DNA from: Datisca glomerata
Lineage: Eukaryota; Streptophyta; Magnoliopsida; Cucurbitales; Datiscaceae
Direction of reading: 5' to 3'
NCBI GenBank assembly: GCA_003255025.1
Contig: QANY01000319.1
Location: 124,001 to 188,000 of the forward strand
DNA: 64,000 nucleotides
A program made the position numbers and the translations under genes. Below the pieces are notes generated by a model. It did no database searches. It worked only from the letters and a program-made list of their open reading frames with translations, and was not told the DNA's origin. This document shows positions 23,217-32,025 of this stretch, piece after piece. The first letter of the stretch is position 1; each line of letters opens with the position of its first letter.

Positions 23217-23530
23217 TCAAAAAGTCTGTTCATCGACTAAACATAGAAAAACTCTATAAGTGTTCGGAGTAAGCTGAGATGGGGTAAGGTTATAATGGTG
23301 AAATAATTCTTGAAACAACGACGACAATGGGAACCTAAACCCTAGAGCTATAGGGTGAAAGGTAATTTTTGTTGAAAGTTTACAGGGAACGACCATTACG
23401 TCATTTTCTCCTAAGGCGAAGTGGACACCATTTGGAAAAGCGTGAACATAAGACCTCACGAACTAGTTAAACTCTCTAGGGTTTCTAACTCTGGAAATGG
23501 AGATGGAGAAAATAGACTCAAACATTGCTA
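23217..23530 (-). pseudogene. Gypsy-type gag-like fragment (minus strand)
   Basis: Minus-strand frame from 23459 reads HAFPNGVHFALGENDVMVVP, then LGFRFPLSSLFQELFHHYNL, then PSQLTPNTYRVFLCL. This pattern (LGxRFPL, x-F, YxLxPxQLxPNxxR) is the plant 'putative gypsy-type transposon' gag-associated domain. It is opposite in strand to G1, so it belongs to a second degraded element. Upstream on its strand (about 23480-23600) the DNA looks like an untranslated leader. Confidence 0.6.
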
Positions 23531-24360
23531 AACGCAGAAGAAGTTGAGAAGGAGAAAATAAACGACTTATGAAGAAGAAAAATAATGAAAGCATGGCGAA
23601 ATGGGGGAGGAACTTGAGTTATTAAAGACGTGGATTTGAACTAGAAATTAAAACAAGATTTGAAAGGACGCAACACATGACTGATGGGTGTGAGCAGTGT
23701 CAGAACATGTAATGAAGCATCCGCAGAATTCAGAACGAAGCGCTCCTATAACTTCAAACTGAGACGCGTAAAGAGCACATAAGAAAATGAATCGTTAGAA
23801 CGAACGCGAACAAGTTCAAATTAATTGGGAAAAAGATGAATAGGCTAGCATGTGCCTCATGAAATACGTGCAGATAACATGGAAGTCTCAGCGAAGAATA
23901 GCAAACTGGATAAAGCAGAAATGGAATGATTACAGTGTGGGTCCCCCGTTTAATAAAAATCGAGGAGTAGAAAAACCTCTGAAAATGGATACGTTAAAAA
24001 GCATGACAGTTGGAAGGAAAATGAAAAGACGGAGCTTTCAGTTGATTGAAGCACGTGCCACACAAGTTTTGAGAAAAAGCAGGCCCGAGGTAAATGATGA
24101 CTGCGCCGTTTTCACCTAAGCGTGGGTCCTTGTTTTTCGAAATAATATATTTATATCGGTGTTTGGATTACACCGAATACAATAGAGGTAGTTGAACGGG
24201 AAATAACCCAGTATAACCGCCACATCAAAGAAAAGAGGAGCTGAAAGCAAATAAGTGAGAATGAAACAAACATGGCAACTAGAAGTAATCAATCACATCC
24301 ATTAGATAAAACAAACATATAAGATCAATTTGAGTTGATGTTTATGACTAGGGCAAAGGA
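23531..24360. other. Degraded retroelement-like DNA, no domain seen
   Basis: A frame at 23850-24119 (+) is open for 89 codons and rich in K and R but shows no motif. The region between a minus-strand gag-like fragment and a putative G1 LTR end is probably retroelement leader or LTR sequence. Confidence 0.35.
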
Positions 24361-24426
24361 GAATATTTCTCTGATCCCACTTTTAATTGTAAATAAATAA
24401 AGTATATCAGATTATATATAACAAAT
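24361..24426. repeat. Possible G1 LTR end (partner of 20241-20304)
   Basis: GAATATT...CTGA..., TGTAAAT, AAGTAT.TCAGATT and TATATAACAAA occur in the same order and spacing in both segments. This is what two diverged LTR ends would look like, but the similarity is short and no TG/CA boundary or primer-binding site was fixed. Confidence 0.35.
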
Positions 24427-24882
24427 TGAGAGTCTATACATTGAGATTTATGTAACACTAAAAATCAATCTTAAATGAGCATTCTCTCTCATATTTGTTT
24501 TTCGATATTTCTTGATTGTAAAAATTTTCTTTACAATGACTCAATGTTATATGAGATTTTTGGTGGACAATTTGCTAAAATGAAAGATTAGTAAAGAAAC
24601 TATTTGAAGTCAGAAAAAAACATTCCATCCACCCTTTGGCTAAAATACTCCACTCGTTATTGGATAGAAAACCCTTTTCGCTCGCTTATTTTTAAAAATA
24701 TATATTTTATTTTTATTTTTAAAATCTAAAAAAAATATTTATAGATATGAAATAGTATAAAAAGTAGTATTATAGTAATATAAATTTTCTTCCTGAAGGG
24801 GTCGCTGCACAGGGCTCAAGGCTTGAGCGAGTGGGGGCGTGAAGTTCAGCTTCGCTCCCATGCAGCGAAGACGTCTCCTTCC

Positions 24883-24889
24883 ATATATA
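24883..24889 (+). promoter_or_regulatory. Candidate TATA box of the zinc-finger gene
   Basis: ATATATA followed about 30 bp downstream by a GA-rich leader. It is 484 bp before the first in-frame ATG. A GACGTC palindrome (bZIP-type ACGT core) lies just upstream at 24870-24875. Position and context fit a plant core promoter; no transcript evidence is available here. Confidence 0.5.
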
Positions 24890-25117
24890 GCATCACCTTG
24901 AAGAGAGACTGCAGATTTCAGAGAGAGAGATTTAGAGCGAGAAAGAGATCCTTTTCCTCTCTCTTTTTCGTGCCTGTTCGTACCCATTGCTAGCTAATAG
25001 CCGCAACAGGACCAGTCACTTTCGCTTAAGGCGGTGCTTGCATCTTTCGGGTGTCAGAGCGAGAAGTAGGGTTTTCGTATGTGCTGAAAGTAAAAGCTTA
25101 GATCATTTTTCTTGCCC

Positions 25118-25225
25118 ATGAAGAAAGACTACGAGACCTCAAATGGGTACTTCTCCAATCACTTCAACACCCAAAAAATTCATCATCTTCCACTAAACCT
25201 GTCTCTTTTTTCATCTGGGTCTTAA
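25118..25225 (+). other. Upstream ORF (35 codons) in the 5' leader
   Basis: ATG at 25118 opens a 35-residue frame (starts MKKDYETSNGYFSNHF) that ends at TAA 25223-25225, about 150 bp before the main start. If the leader runs from the TATA box at 24883, this uORF is within the mRNA and could reduce translation of the zinc-finger protein. I do not recognise the peptide as a known conserved uORF. Confidence 0.4.
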
Positions 25226-25271
25226 TCGACACCTCTCTTTCTCACACATTCATTTGATTACCCTGAAATTA

Positions 25272-25277
25272 ATGTGA
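25272..25277 (+). promoter_or_regulatory. Minimal start-stop uORF (ATGTGA)
   Basis: ATG directly followed by TGA, 95 bp before the main ATG. A second near-minimal one, ATGTGCTGA, lies at about 25079-25087. Start-stop pairs are known to stall or deplete scanning ribosomes in some plant leaders; whether these do is inference. Confidence 0.35.
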
Positions 25278-25372
25278 TTGGATATTGAACATTTTCCGGG
25301 AAAATCGTGAGTTTTCTTGGGTTTTCTGAACTGTTTTCGTTACTTTCTTTCAAGAGGTCGGTGAAAAACAAT

Positions 25373-26731
25373 ATGATGGAGAAAGATCAAGAACAGAGGC
25401 ACGTGTGCAAGCTCTGCAGTAAGAGCTTCTTGAGTGGAAAAGTATTGGGAGGTCACATGAGAGGCCATTTGTACCAGAATTCATCAAAACCAGAGAAGAA
25501 GCTCAGAGAAAACCCTAAGAAATCTACAACGCTTTCTTCATCCGCCACTAATGGAAAAACAAATATAATTCTCTGCAACGTTTGCGGTAAAGGGTTTGAA
25601 TCATCAAAAGCTTTATTTGGTCACATGAGGCATCACTCTGGTAAACAAAGGAAAGACATCCACTGCAAAGAATGCGGTAAAGGGTTTGATTCATTGAGGG
25701 CTCTCTCTGCTCATATTAGGATTCATTCTGAAAGATTTAAGGGCTCTTCTAATGAATCTGACAGGGAGAGTGATACATTGGGGCCTGTTAGGAGTAAGAG
25801 ATCAAAGAGAATAAGGTATGATGTTTTTACACCTTCCCCCTTTTATAATTTCGACGATTTTTCGTCGTTTACAGGGATTGAACTCGAACCGGATGTGAAA
25901 GAGTTGGTTATCTGCTTAATGATGCTGTCTAGGGGAATGAGCAATTGGGTTGGAGTTGATTCTGCCAATGAATCTTTAGATAATAAGAATTCTGCTAGTT
26001 TTGAGGTCAAGTCATCTGATGAAAATGAGCAAACTCTGATAACTTCTTGTGTTTCTGATTATATGGATGTTTGCGGAGAGATGAAAGATTTTGAATTCTA
26101 TAGAGGTAATGAATTTAAACTGGATGATGAGTCTGAAATTGCTGAAAGCCAGAATGAGATAGAAGAAATCAACCTCAAATTCAACGAAGAGCAACTGGAT
26201 CCTGTAAATTTACGTCCGAGCAAGAAAGCCAAGCTTGATGCTTCCGATGATCAATTAAAAGACGGACTGACGAAATCTGCAATCAAGATTCTTACTTCAA
26301 TTTCTGGTGTCTCTTGGAAGAAAAGCGAGTACAAGTGCAAAATCTGCAATCAAGATTTCCATTCTTACCAGGCACTTGGAGGCCACAAGAGGACTAAAAA
26401 ATGTCATATCCTGAATACTGACAAGATTTCTGCTGTGAATTCTGAGGAGAATGAGAGTGTAATTGGTGAGACAGAAGAGAGTAAGGGGCACAGATGTCCA
26501 ATCTGCTTCAAGGTTTTTTCATCAGGCCAAGCTTTGGGTGGCCACAAGAGGGCTCATGTCACTAAGAACACCGAGAATCAAGAGCTATCTGATAGCTGTG
26601 GTGTATATGCTCTTAACAAACCGACTACGTTTGAGGAAGTGAGAAGTGATGGTGTCGGGTTGACGTCGTGGTATGCCGGAAAGGATATCGAGCATGAGAT
26701 GGTGGTGAGTCTAGTTCCTGTGACTGATTAA
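25373..26731 (+). CDS. C2H2 zinc-finger protein with five fingers (QALGGH, ZAT-like)
   Basis: Intact single-exon gene of 452 residues. The frame is open further upstream, but the first ATG is at 25373 and is followed at once by another ATG. Fingers: C12-C15-H28-H32, C68-C71-H84-H88, C98-C101-H114-H118, C322-C325-H338, and C375-C378-H391-H395. The last two carry the plant QALGGH signature; the first three have variants (KVLGGH, KALFGH, RALSAH). Finger 4 is odd: the usual H-x3-H is replaced by HKRTKKCH, so the last ligand must be C344 or H345. A basic stretch RSKRSKRIR (140-148) is a likely nuclear signal, and the middle is acidic and serine-rich. Family knowledge: such proteins are nuclear DNA-binding regulators, often of stress responses, and usually intronless. 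No clear EAR (DLN/LxLxL) motif was seen. Its target genes cannot be told. It is the only intact gene between transposon fields. Confidence 0.93.
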   Translation: MMEKDQEQRHVCKLCSKSFLSGKVLGGHMRGHLYQNSSKPEKKLRENPKKSTTLSSSATNGKTNIILCNVCGKGFESSKALFGHMRHHSGKQRKDIHCKECGKGFDSLRALSAHIRIHSERFKGSSNESDRESDTLGPVRSKRSKRIRYDVFTPSPFYNFDDFSSFTGIELEPDVKELVICLMMLSRGMSNWVGVDSANESLDNKNSASFEVKSSDENEQTLITSCVSDYMDVCGEMKDFEFYRGNEFKLDDESEIAESQNEIEEINLKFNEEQLDPVNLRPSKKAKLDASDDQLKDGLTKSAIKILTSISGVSWKKSEYKCKICNQDFHSYQALGGHKRTKKCHILNTDKISAVNSEENESVIGETEESKGHRCPICFKVFSSGQALGGHKRAHVTKNTENQELSDSCGVYALNKPTTFEEVRSDGVGLTSWYAGKDIEHEMVVSLVPVTD

Positions 26732-28390
26732 GGACAAGGAACAGAATGGTAAATATCCTGGAAAGAAAATTACCATTTCATCTTGAAACATATTCATAGT
26801 ACATAGATTGAGAATGAAGGTAATTGATGTAGATTTTGTGAATTTTGATACTATAATAGAAAGCTTTTACCATTTTACAATGTGATCCAAGTTCAATAGA
26901 AGGAGATAAGTAGATTCTTTTACCTTGATTTTCTACATACATGAAGACTGAAAATGCAGCTCCAGCAAGCCAAGTCTACTCTGCAAAATTGGATAGAAGT
27001 GATTACTCTGAGTTGGAAAAACACCAAAAAAAATAAAGGGAAAACCTGAAGTTTGGCTCAATGTCAAGGACTGAACTTTGGAGAACATCAAAACCTTCTC
27101 TAGAAACTCTTTTAACTTTATCACTTAATCAAATAAAGCCCATATGATATATTTCCATGATCAAAGATAATCGTTAACACGTAATTTAATTAATTAAAAT
27201 TTTAGTTTAGAATTCTGGTTAATGTTGAATGATATAACTTTAAATAGTCAAACAAAAGAAAAATAAATAAATATGATACTTCGACACGGGTATCCTTGTA
27301 ATTTTTTGAAAGATGTGGCCGGATACTAAAAAGTACTACGCTTCTCACGGCCGATTATTTGAAGGTCATCATGTCATGTTGTGTTAAAGTCAACCAATTA
27401 TACTAACTAGTAGTATTAAGGAATTTATGAGGACATGTGTGTATTAGTTTTGTAAAATTGACAGGTGGCTATAAACTATATGTAACTTTATTGTAGATGC
27501 TAGAAATTTATTGTCAATGTTGTTTTCATGTGTCACTCCTAGTTGGATTATGAATCTAATAATGAGAAAGAAAGAGGAAATATAAGAATATCACATTGCC
27601 AACAGTGTAGTGGTTAGTTAATTAGACTTTGACGCTCAAGTCATTAATAATATTTTAGCAGAATAATGACAATGTAATAGAAACTTAATGTAATAGCTAG
27701 ACACCTTATATCTATAGATCAATGTAAGTGCTTTCTATAGTGAGTCAAATAGTGTATCAGGCCGCAGACTAGTTTAATGATCTCTATACTTTGTTATCCT
27801 TATTTTACTGGGAAATGAGTGTTGATTACTAGGAAAGAATTTGTAGGAGTGTTCACGGTTTGGTTCGGTAATATTATTTCTGTTGTATGAATTGCACAAA
27901 AATTAAATTTGAAAATGAAATGAGAACTGAGGTATGCTTAAGCAAATCTCATTAAGACAAAATTCATCTGTGCACAAGTGTTAATACAAAAAGACAACTG
28001 CCTATTAAGATACAACCCTCCTTACATAAAATTAAACATAACTATACTAACATTACATAGTCCAACCAAAATATGAATGTGATCTTCGCATTGAGAATGA
28101 GATTGACAGGAAAAATTTGTAGAGAGGAATTTAGGTTTGCAGGAAAGGGAGAGAAGTTCCAATTGATTTTCTAGGGCAAGCGGATAGAGCTGACAGTTTC
28201 GCCATCCCTCACGCGACTCCACTAAGTGGTTTCACCTTCTGGTTGTGCCTCCATCAGACTCTCCTCATTCTCACTCTCAATCATGTTTCCATCTTTCTCA
28301 CAATTGAGCTTCTCTCCGTCTCTCTAGCCTCTTCTCCTTTGCATCTTTATCTCACAAGTTTTCTCCTCTCTGTCTAGCTCATCCATAGTA
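26732..28390. other. 3' flank and intergenic DNA
   Basis: AT-rich, no second gene found. The 3' end of the zinc-finger transcript is probably within the first 100-400 bp (AATAGA-type signals near 26850, AATAAA at about 27030 and 27130), but the site is uncertain. 28200-28385 is a pyrimidine-rich stretch (TCTCCGTCTCTCTAGCC type) of unknown meaning. Confidence 0.45.
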
Positions 28391-28395
28391 GTCAA

Positions 28396-28930
28396 TTTCG
28401 TTTCAGTGACCGTTTCGGTTTTCTAAAAAAATGAAACATTAAGATATTTCGGTGTTTCGGTGCGCCGTTTCAGAAAAAAATCCGGCCATCTAAAATAATA
28501 TTATTAAATTTATTATATATAATATAACTAAGAAAAAAATTGAATCAATAGATTATATCATACAAATAATATGTAATTACCATTAAAAATCAACAAAACA
28601 TCATATTAATGACATTAAAATTCAATAAAAATATCATATTAAACATCATATTAAGTTGACGTGCTAAAATATACTTCAATTCCTTTGTAATTAAGGAATA
28701 TCTTCACCAAACTGATCCCACCATACTTCAACAAAAAAAACATGTTGAGAATAAATTCAATTAAAACAACATAAATTCTCGGCCAAATAGACTGAAATTC
28801 GGCTGAAACAGACCGAAATTCTGACCAAATTCTGGCTGAAACAAACCAAAATTACAACCCCTATTCGTTTCGATTCCTCACCAGAACTGGAATGTTTCGA
28901 TCATTCTGGCCGAAGCAAAACGAAATAGAT
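28396..28930. mobile_element. Possible foldback element with TTTCGTTT ends
   Basis: Starts TTTCGTTTCAGTGACCG and ends in CGAAGCAAAACGAAA, so the outer bases are inverted. Degenerate CGAAATTC/GGCCGAAAC-type motifs recur in both orientations near the two ends, with AT-rich sequence in the middle. It is non-coding. The target duplication was not found, so the boundaries are tentative. Confidence 0.35.
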
Positions 28931-29213
28931 TATATTCTTCTGTGGAGCTCGGTCATCTCACTAACCAATCACACGTGTCTCTAAAACTTTGTTCCAAAAC
29001 TTGATTTGTCCTCACGATGATGTGCACATACAAAGTACAAAGTACACCGTCAAAACACCACAATGTGCCCTGACTATACATCCCAACACTTGACAGGAAT
29101 TAGCACCTTGCTTTCGATTAAACTGATTTTCCAGTTATAAGTTAACTAACCTATGAATTAGCTCCATTATTTAATCAAATTCTTTTGTCAAAAGAAAAAT
29201 GGGCATTTATGGG

Positions 29214-29592
29214 TAGGGGTGTACAGATTTGTATCATACTAATCGAATCAAAACTAATTAGTTCCGTTGATTCTTTAGGTTTCTTCAATTTGGCTCTGGA
29301 AAATAAAAAGACTAAGTTCCGGTTTAATTTAAAATTTCGTCGACTCTCCAACTAAACCAAGACTTAAGTTTTCTCTTATATTTTTATCTTTTAATATGTA
29401 ATATCGAACTGAACCGCATGATATGATTTTTAATTTTCATGTTACAACTTTATTTGAAGGAGATTAATTATGTTGAAAAGTTCAAATTTTGTGTTGAAAT
29501 TGTAAGAATTGAGTTTTTCTAATTATTATGGATGGCCGAACTGGTAAAAATGAACCGAACTAGAACTTTTAATTTAATCGTGTACAGTCCTA
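29214..29592. mobile_element. 379-bp non-autonomous hAT-type element
   Basis: Starts TAGGGGTGTACA and ends TGTACAGTCCTA; the ends are inverted at 10 of 12 positions. The flanks TTTATGGG (29206-29213) and TTAATAGG (29593-29600) match at 6 of 8, consistent with an aged 8-bp duplication. It shares the TAGGGGTGTAC end with the element at 21310-21640 but has a different AT-rich interior. No coding capacity. Confidence 0.6.
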
Positions 29593-29929
29593 TTAATAGG
29601 GTTCGAATCTCAAATCATGTAGAGGGAAATATCATTACGATCAATTGTGTTAACTGTCCTGAACAACACATCACATGTCATTTAAAACAGTAAAAATGTC
29701 GATCATCAATTCTTCTATTATTTTTTCTTTGAATCTTAAAATTTCATCAATATCTCTGTAATTCAAATACCCTATGTTCATCAATAACTACATTCTCATC
29801 CAAGGTCATTGCCACATTCTCATTTGAATCGTTAAAATACAATTTTTTCCTACAAAGAAAGGTGTTTTCCATTAGGATTGAAATATTTATTTCAAATAAA
29901 AAATGTATTTTGTATTGGGATTCGAATTC

Positions 29930-30292
29930 TTAGGGGCGAAATTTTTTTAACTGGACCGAGCCGAAAATGACCGGTTCGGTCAGTTCTTTATATATGTTCG
30001 ATTTAAGAAAATTAAAGAACTGGAGTTTCGGTTCGGTTCAAAATTTTGATAGTTTTTTAACTGAATCGAACTGAAACTTTAAATTTCTATTATTTTTATT
30101 TTTATATATAATTTCATATCAAATTAAATCGAACCGAAACAAAACTTTGATTTACATTATTTTTTTCAATAATATCATTTTAAAATGTTTTGATTTTTTT
30201 CATTAATAACGCTGAAATGGAGAATCGAACCGAACCGAACCGAAATGAAGCTTTTGGTTCGGTTCTTTTTTCATGAGAGATTCAATTCGGTT
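29930..30292. repeat. GGTTCGGTT-rich degenerate repeat, truncated by G2
   Basis: Motifs GGTTCGGTT, CGAACCGAA and variants recur in both orientations between about 29950 and 30290, as in common plant non-autonomous elements. The sequence breaks at about 30292, where G2 LTR sequence begins in mid-LTR. Confidence 0.45.
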
Positions 30293-30805
30293 TTTACAAG
30301 TATTTTATGTGACCTGTGAACGTGTGAAATAAGTTTGCATGAGTTATATGTTTACATTTATGTCATGTGAAACTCATTAGTATGTGAATTTACTTACTGA
30401 GTATTTTAATACTCACCCTCCATAGATGATTGTGTTACAGATGATGGTGAACAGCAGGAGTGAGGGACTGTCATAGCAAGCACGATTATGATTTCTAAAT
30501 TTAATTATGACTTCAGTTGACTTCATTTATTTCATATATTTATGAATACATATGTTTGATCTTTCATGTCATATAGATTTTCGTGCTTCACTTTATTACA
30601 GTTTAATGAATCATTTATTTCAGTTTAATGAGTTAATATTATTTTAAAATAATTTTTATACTTCCGCTATTTAAGGTTAAAAATTAGGGCAAAATTAGGA
30701 TTTTCAATTTGAAGATTTTCTCAAATTAGGATTTTAATTGAATTGGGAAATTTTAAAATCTTAAAATTTCAAGCATGTTTAATTTTCGGGAATCGGGGCG
30801 TTACG
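30293..30805 (+). repeat. G2 5' LTR, truncated to its last 513 bp
   Basis: Matches 36955-37457 closely from the point GTTTTTACAAGTATTTTATG onward. It ends CGGGGCGTTACG, where the intact LTR ends GGGCGTTACA. Everything equivalent to the first about 1.47 kb of the 3' LTR, including the promoter area and pyrimidine tract, is absent, and unrelated GGTTCGGTT-rich DNA abuts. Confidence 0.85.
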
Positions 30806-31032
30806 GTTTGGTATCAAAGTCAGGTTTTAGATTCTGTAGACTTTTCTACGTAAAAAGTATGGCATGTCGCTCATTCTGCTCCTCCATCATCTTACAAGTC
30901 AGGCACGCATGTTATATATATGATTTAACTATTGAATCAGTTGATATGCTTTAGATTCGTTATGACACGTTCGATTACATTTATGTTATTTTGCGCGTTA
31001 AAATTTTAGACTTTTGGTAAGTCTTCGGTTGT

Positions 31033-32025
31033 ATGGTTAGCAGTACGATGGCGCCCCATACAAGGAATAACAACAGTCACGCACCAGTCAATCCTACTGC
31101 TGACCCTCCAGTAACTATGGTGGAGATGTTCCAAGAGTTCTTGGAATTGTTAAGGCAGACGGCGACAGCTCGCCCGACACAACAAGTACAACAACCACAG
31201 CAAACACCAATGGACATACAGTTGATACAGACCTTCAGGAAGCTGAATCCACCTAAATTTGATTGCCATTCATCCGATCCACTGCTAGCTGATGAATGGA
31301 TTGCAAGACTAGAGTAGATTTTCCAGTTTATGCCATGTTCTGAGATTCAGATGGTTGTTTGCGCAACATTTATGCTGACACGGGAGGCTCAAAAATGGTG
31401 GGAGCTCATACGGAGAACTAAAGACATCGACAGTAATCCAGTGGCGTGGAATCGTTTCAAGGAACTTTTCCTTGAGAAATATTTTCCGATCACCGTAATA
31501 ACAGAGAAAGAGGCCGAATTTCTCAGACTTGCGCGAGGGGCTATGAGTGTAACTAAATACGAGTGGAAGTTTGAATAATTGTCTCGGTACGCCACGCACT
31601 ATGTGAATAACGAGATAAGAAAGGCTCAGACTTTTGAAAGAGAACTGGGTCCAGAGATTAATGGTTCAGTGTCACTTCTTAAGCATACCACCTATGCAAC
31701 GGTGGTTGAGGCAGCTTTACTGATGGAACAAAATCTTCCACCATGTGCAGCACCTCGGTCAGAGCAATCATTTCATGGAAAGAGAAAATCACAGAATTCC
31801 CATTAGGGTCCTCACAATGCAAAAAGATAGATGATCAAATCAAATCCCTTATGTGCTACATGTAACAAACATCATGTTGGTCAATGTTTTAAGACGATCA
31901 ATGCTTACTTTGAGTGTGGAAAGACTGGACATTACCTCAGACAGTGCCCTCTGTTTGCTCATGGACAAACCAGTGATGTTGTTGGTGGTAGAGCTAAAGG
32001 AAAAGTTTTTGTATTAACTCGCTAG
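31033..32025 (+). pseudogene. G2 gag
   Basis: Begins near 31033 (MAPHTRNNNSHAP inside the frame) and carries a gypsy gag core: LNPPKFDCHSSDPLLADEWI, then stop at 31315, CATFMLTREAQKWWELIRRT, WNRFKELFLEKYFP, stop at about 31576. The zinc region reads YFECGKTGHYLRQCPL, a CCHC knuckle that in live elements binds the RNA genome. In-frame stops at about 31315, 31577, 31805 and 32024 leave it dead. Confidence 0.9.

Noticed and set aside
23850..24119. 89-codon basic plus-strand frame
   Set aside because: No motif, in degraded retroelement leader-like DNA; kept only as part of an uncertain region.
24739..24987. 82-codon minus-strand frame overlapping the promoter region
   Set aside because: Antisense to the zinc-finger promoter and leader, low-complexity serine/arginine content from GA-rich leader DNA.
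29597..29608. GGTTCGAATCTC, a match to the RNA polymerase III B box, as a possible SINE or tRNA
   Set aside because: No A box at the proper distance upstream and no cloverleaf; it lies directly beside the hAT-type element border.
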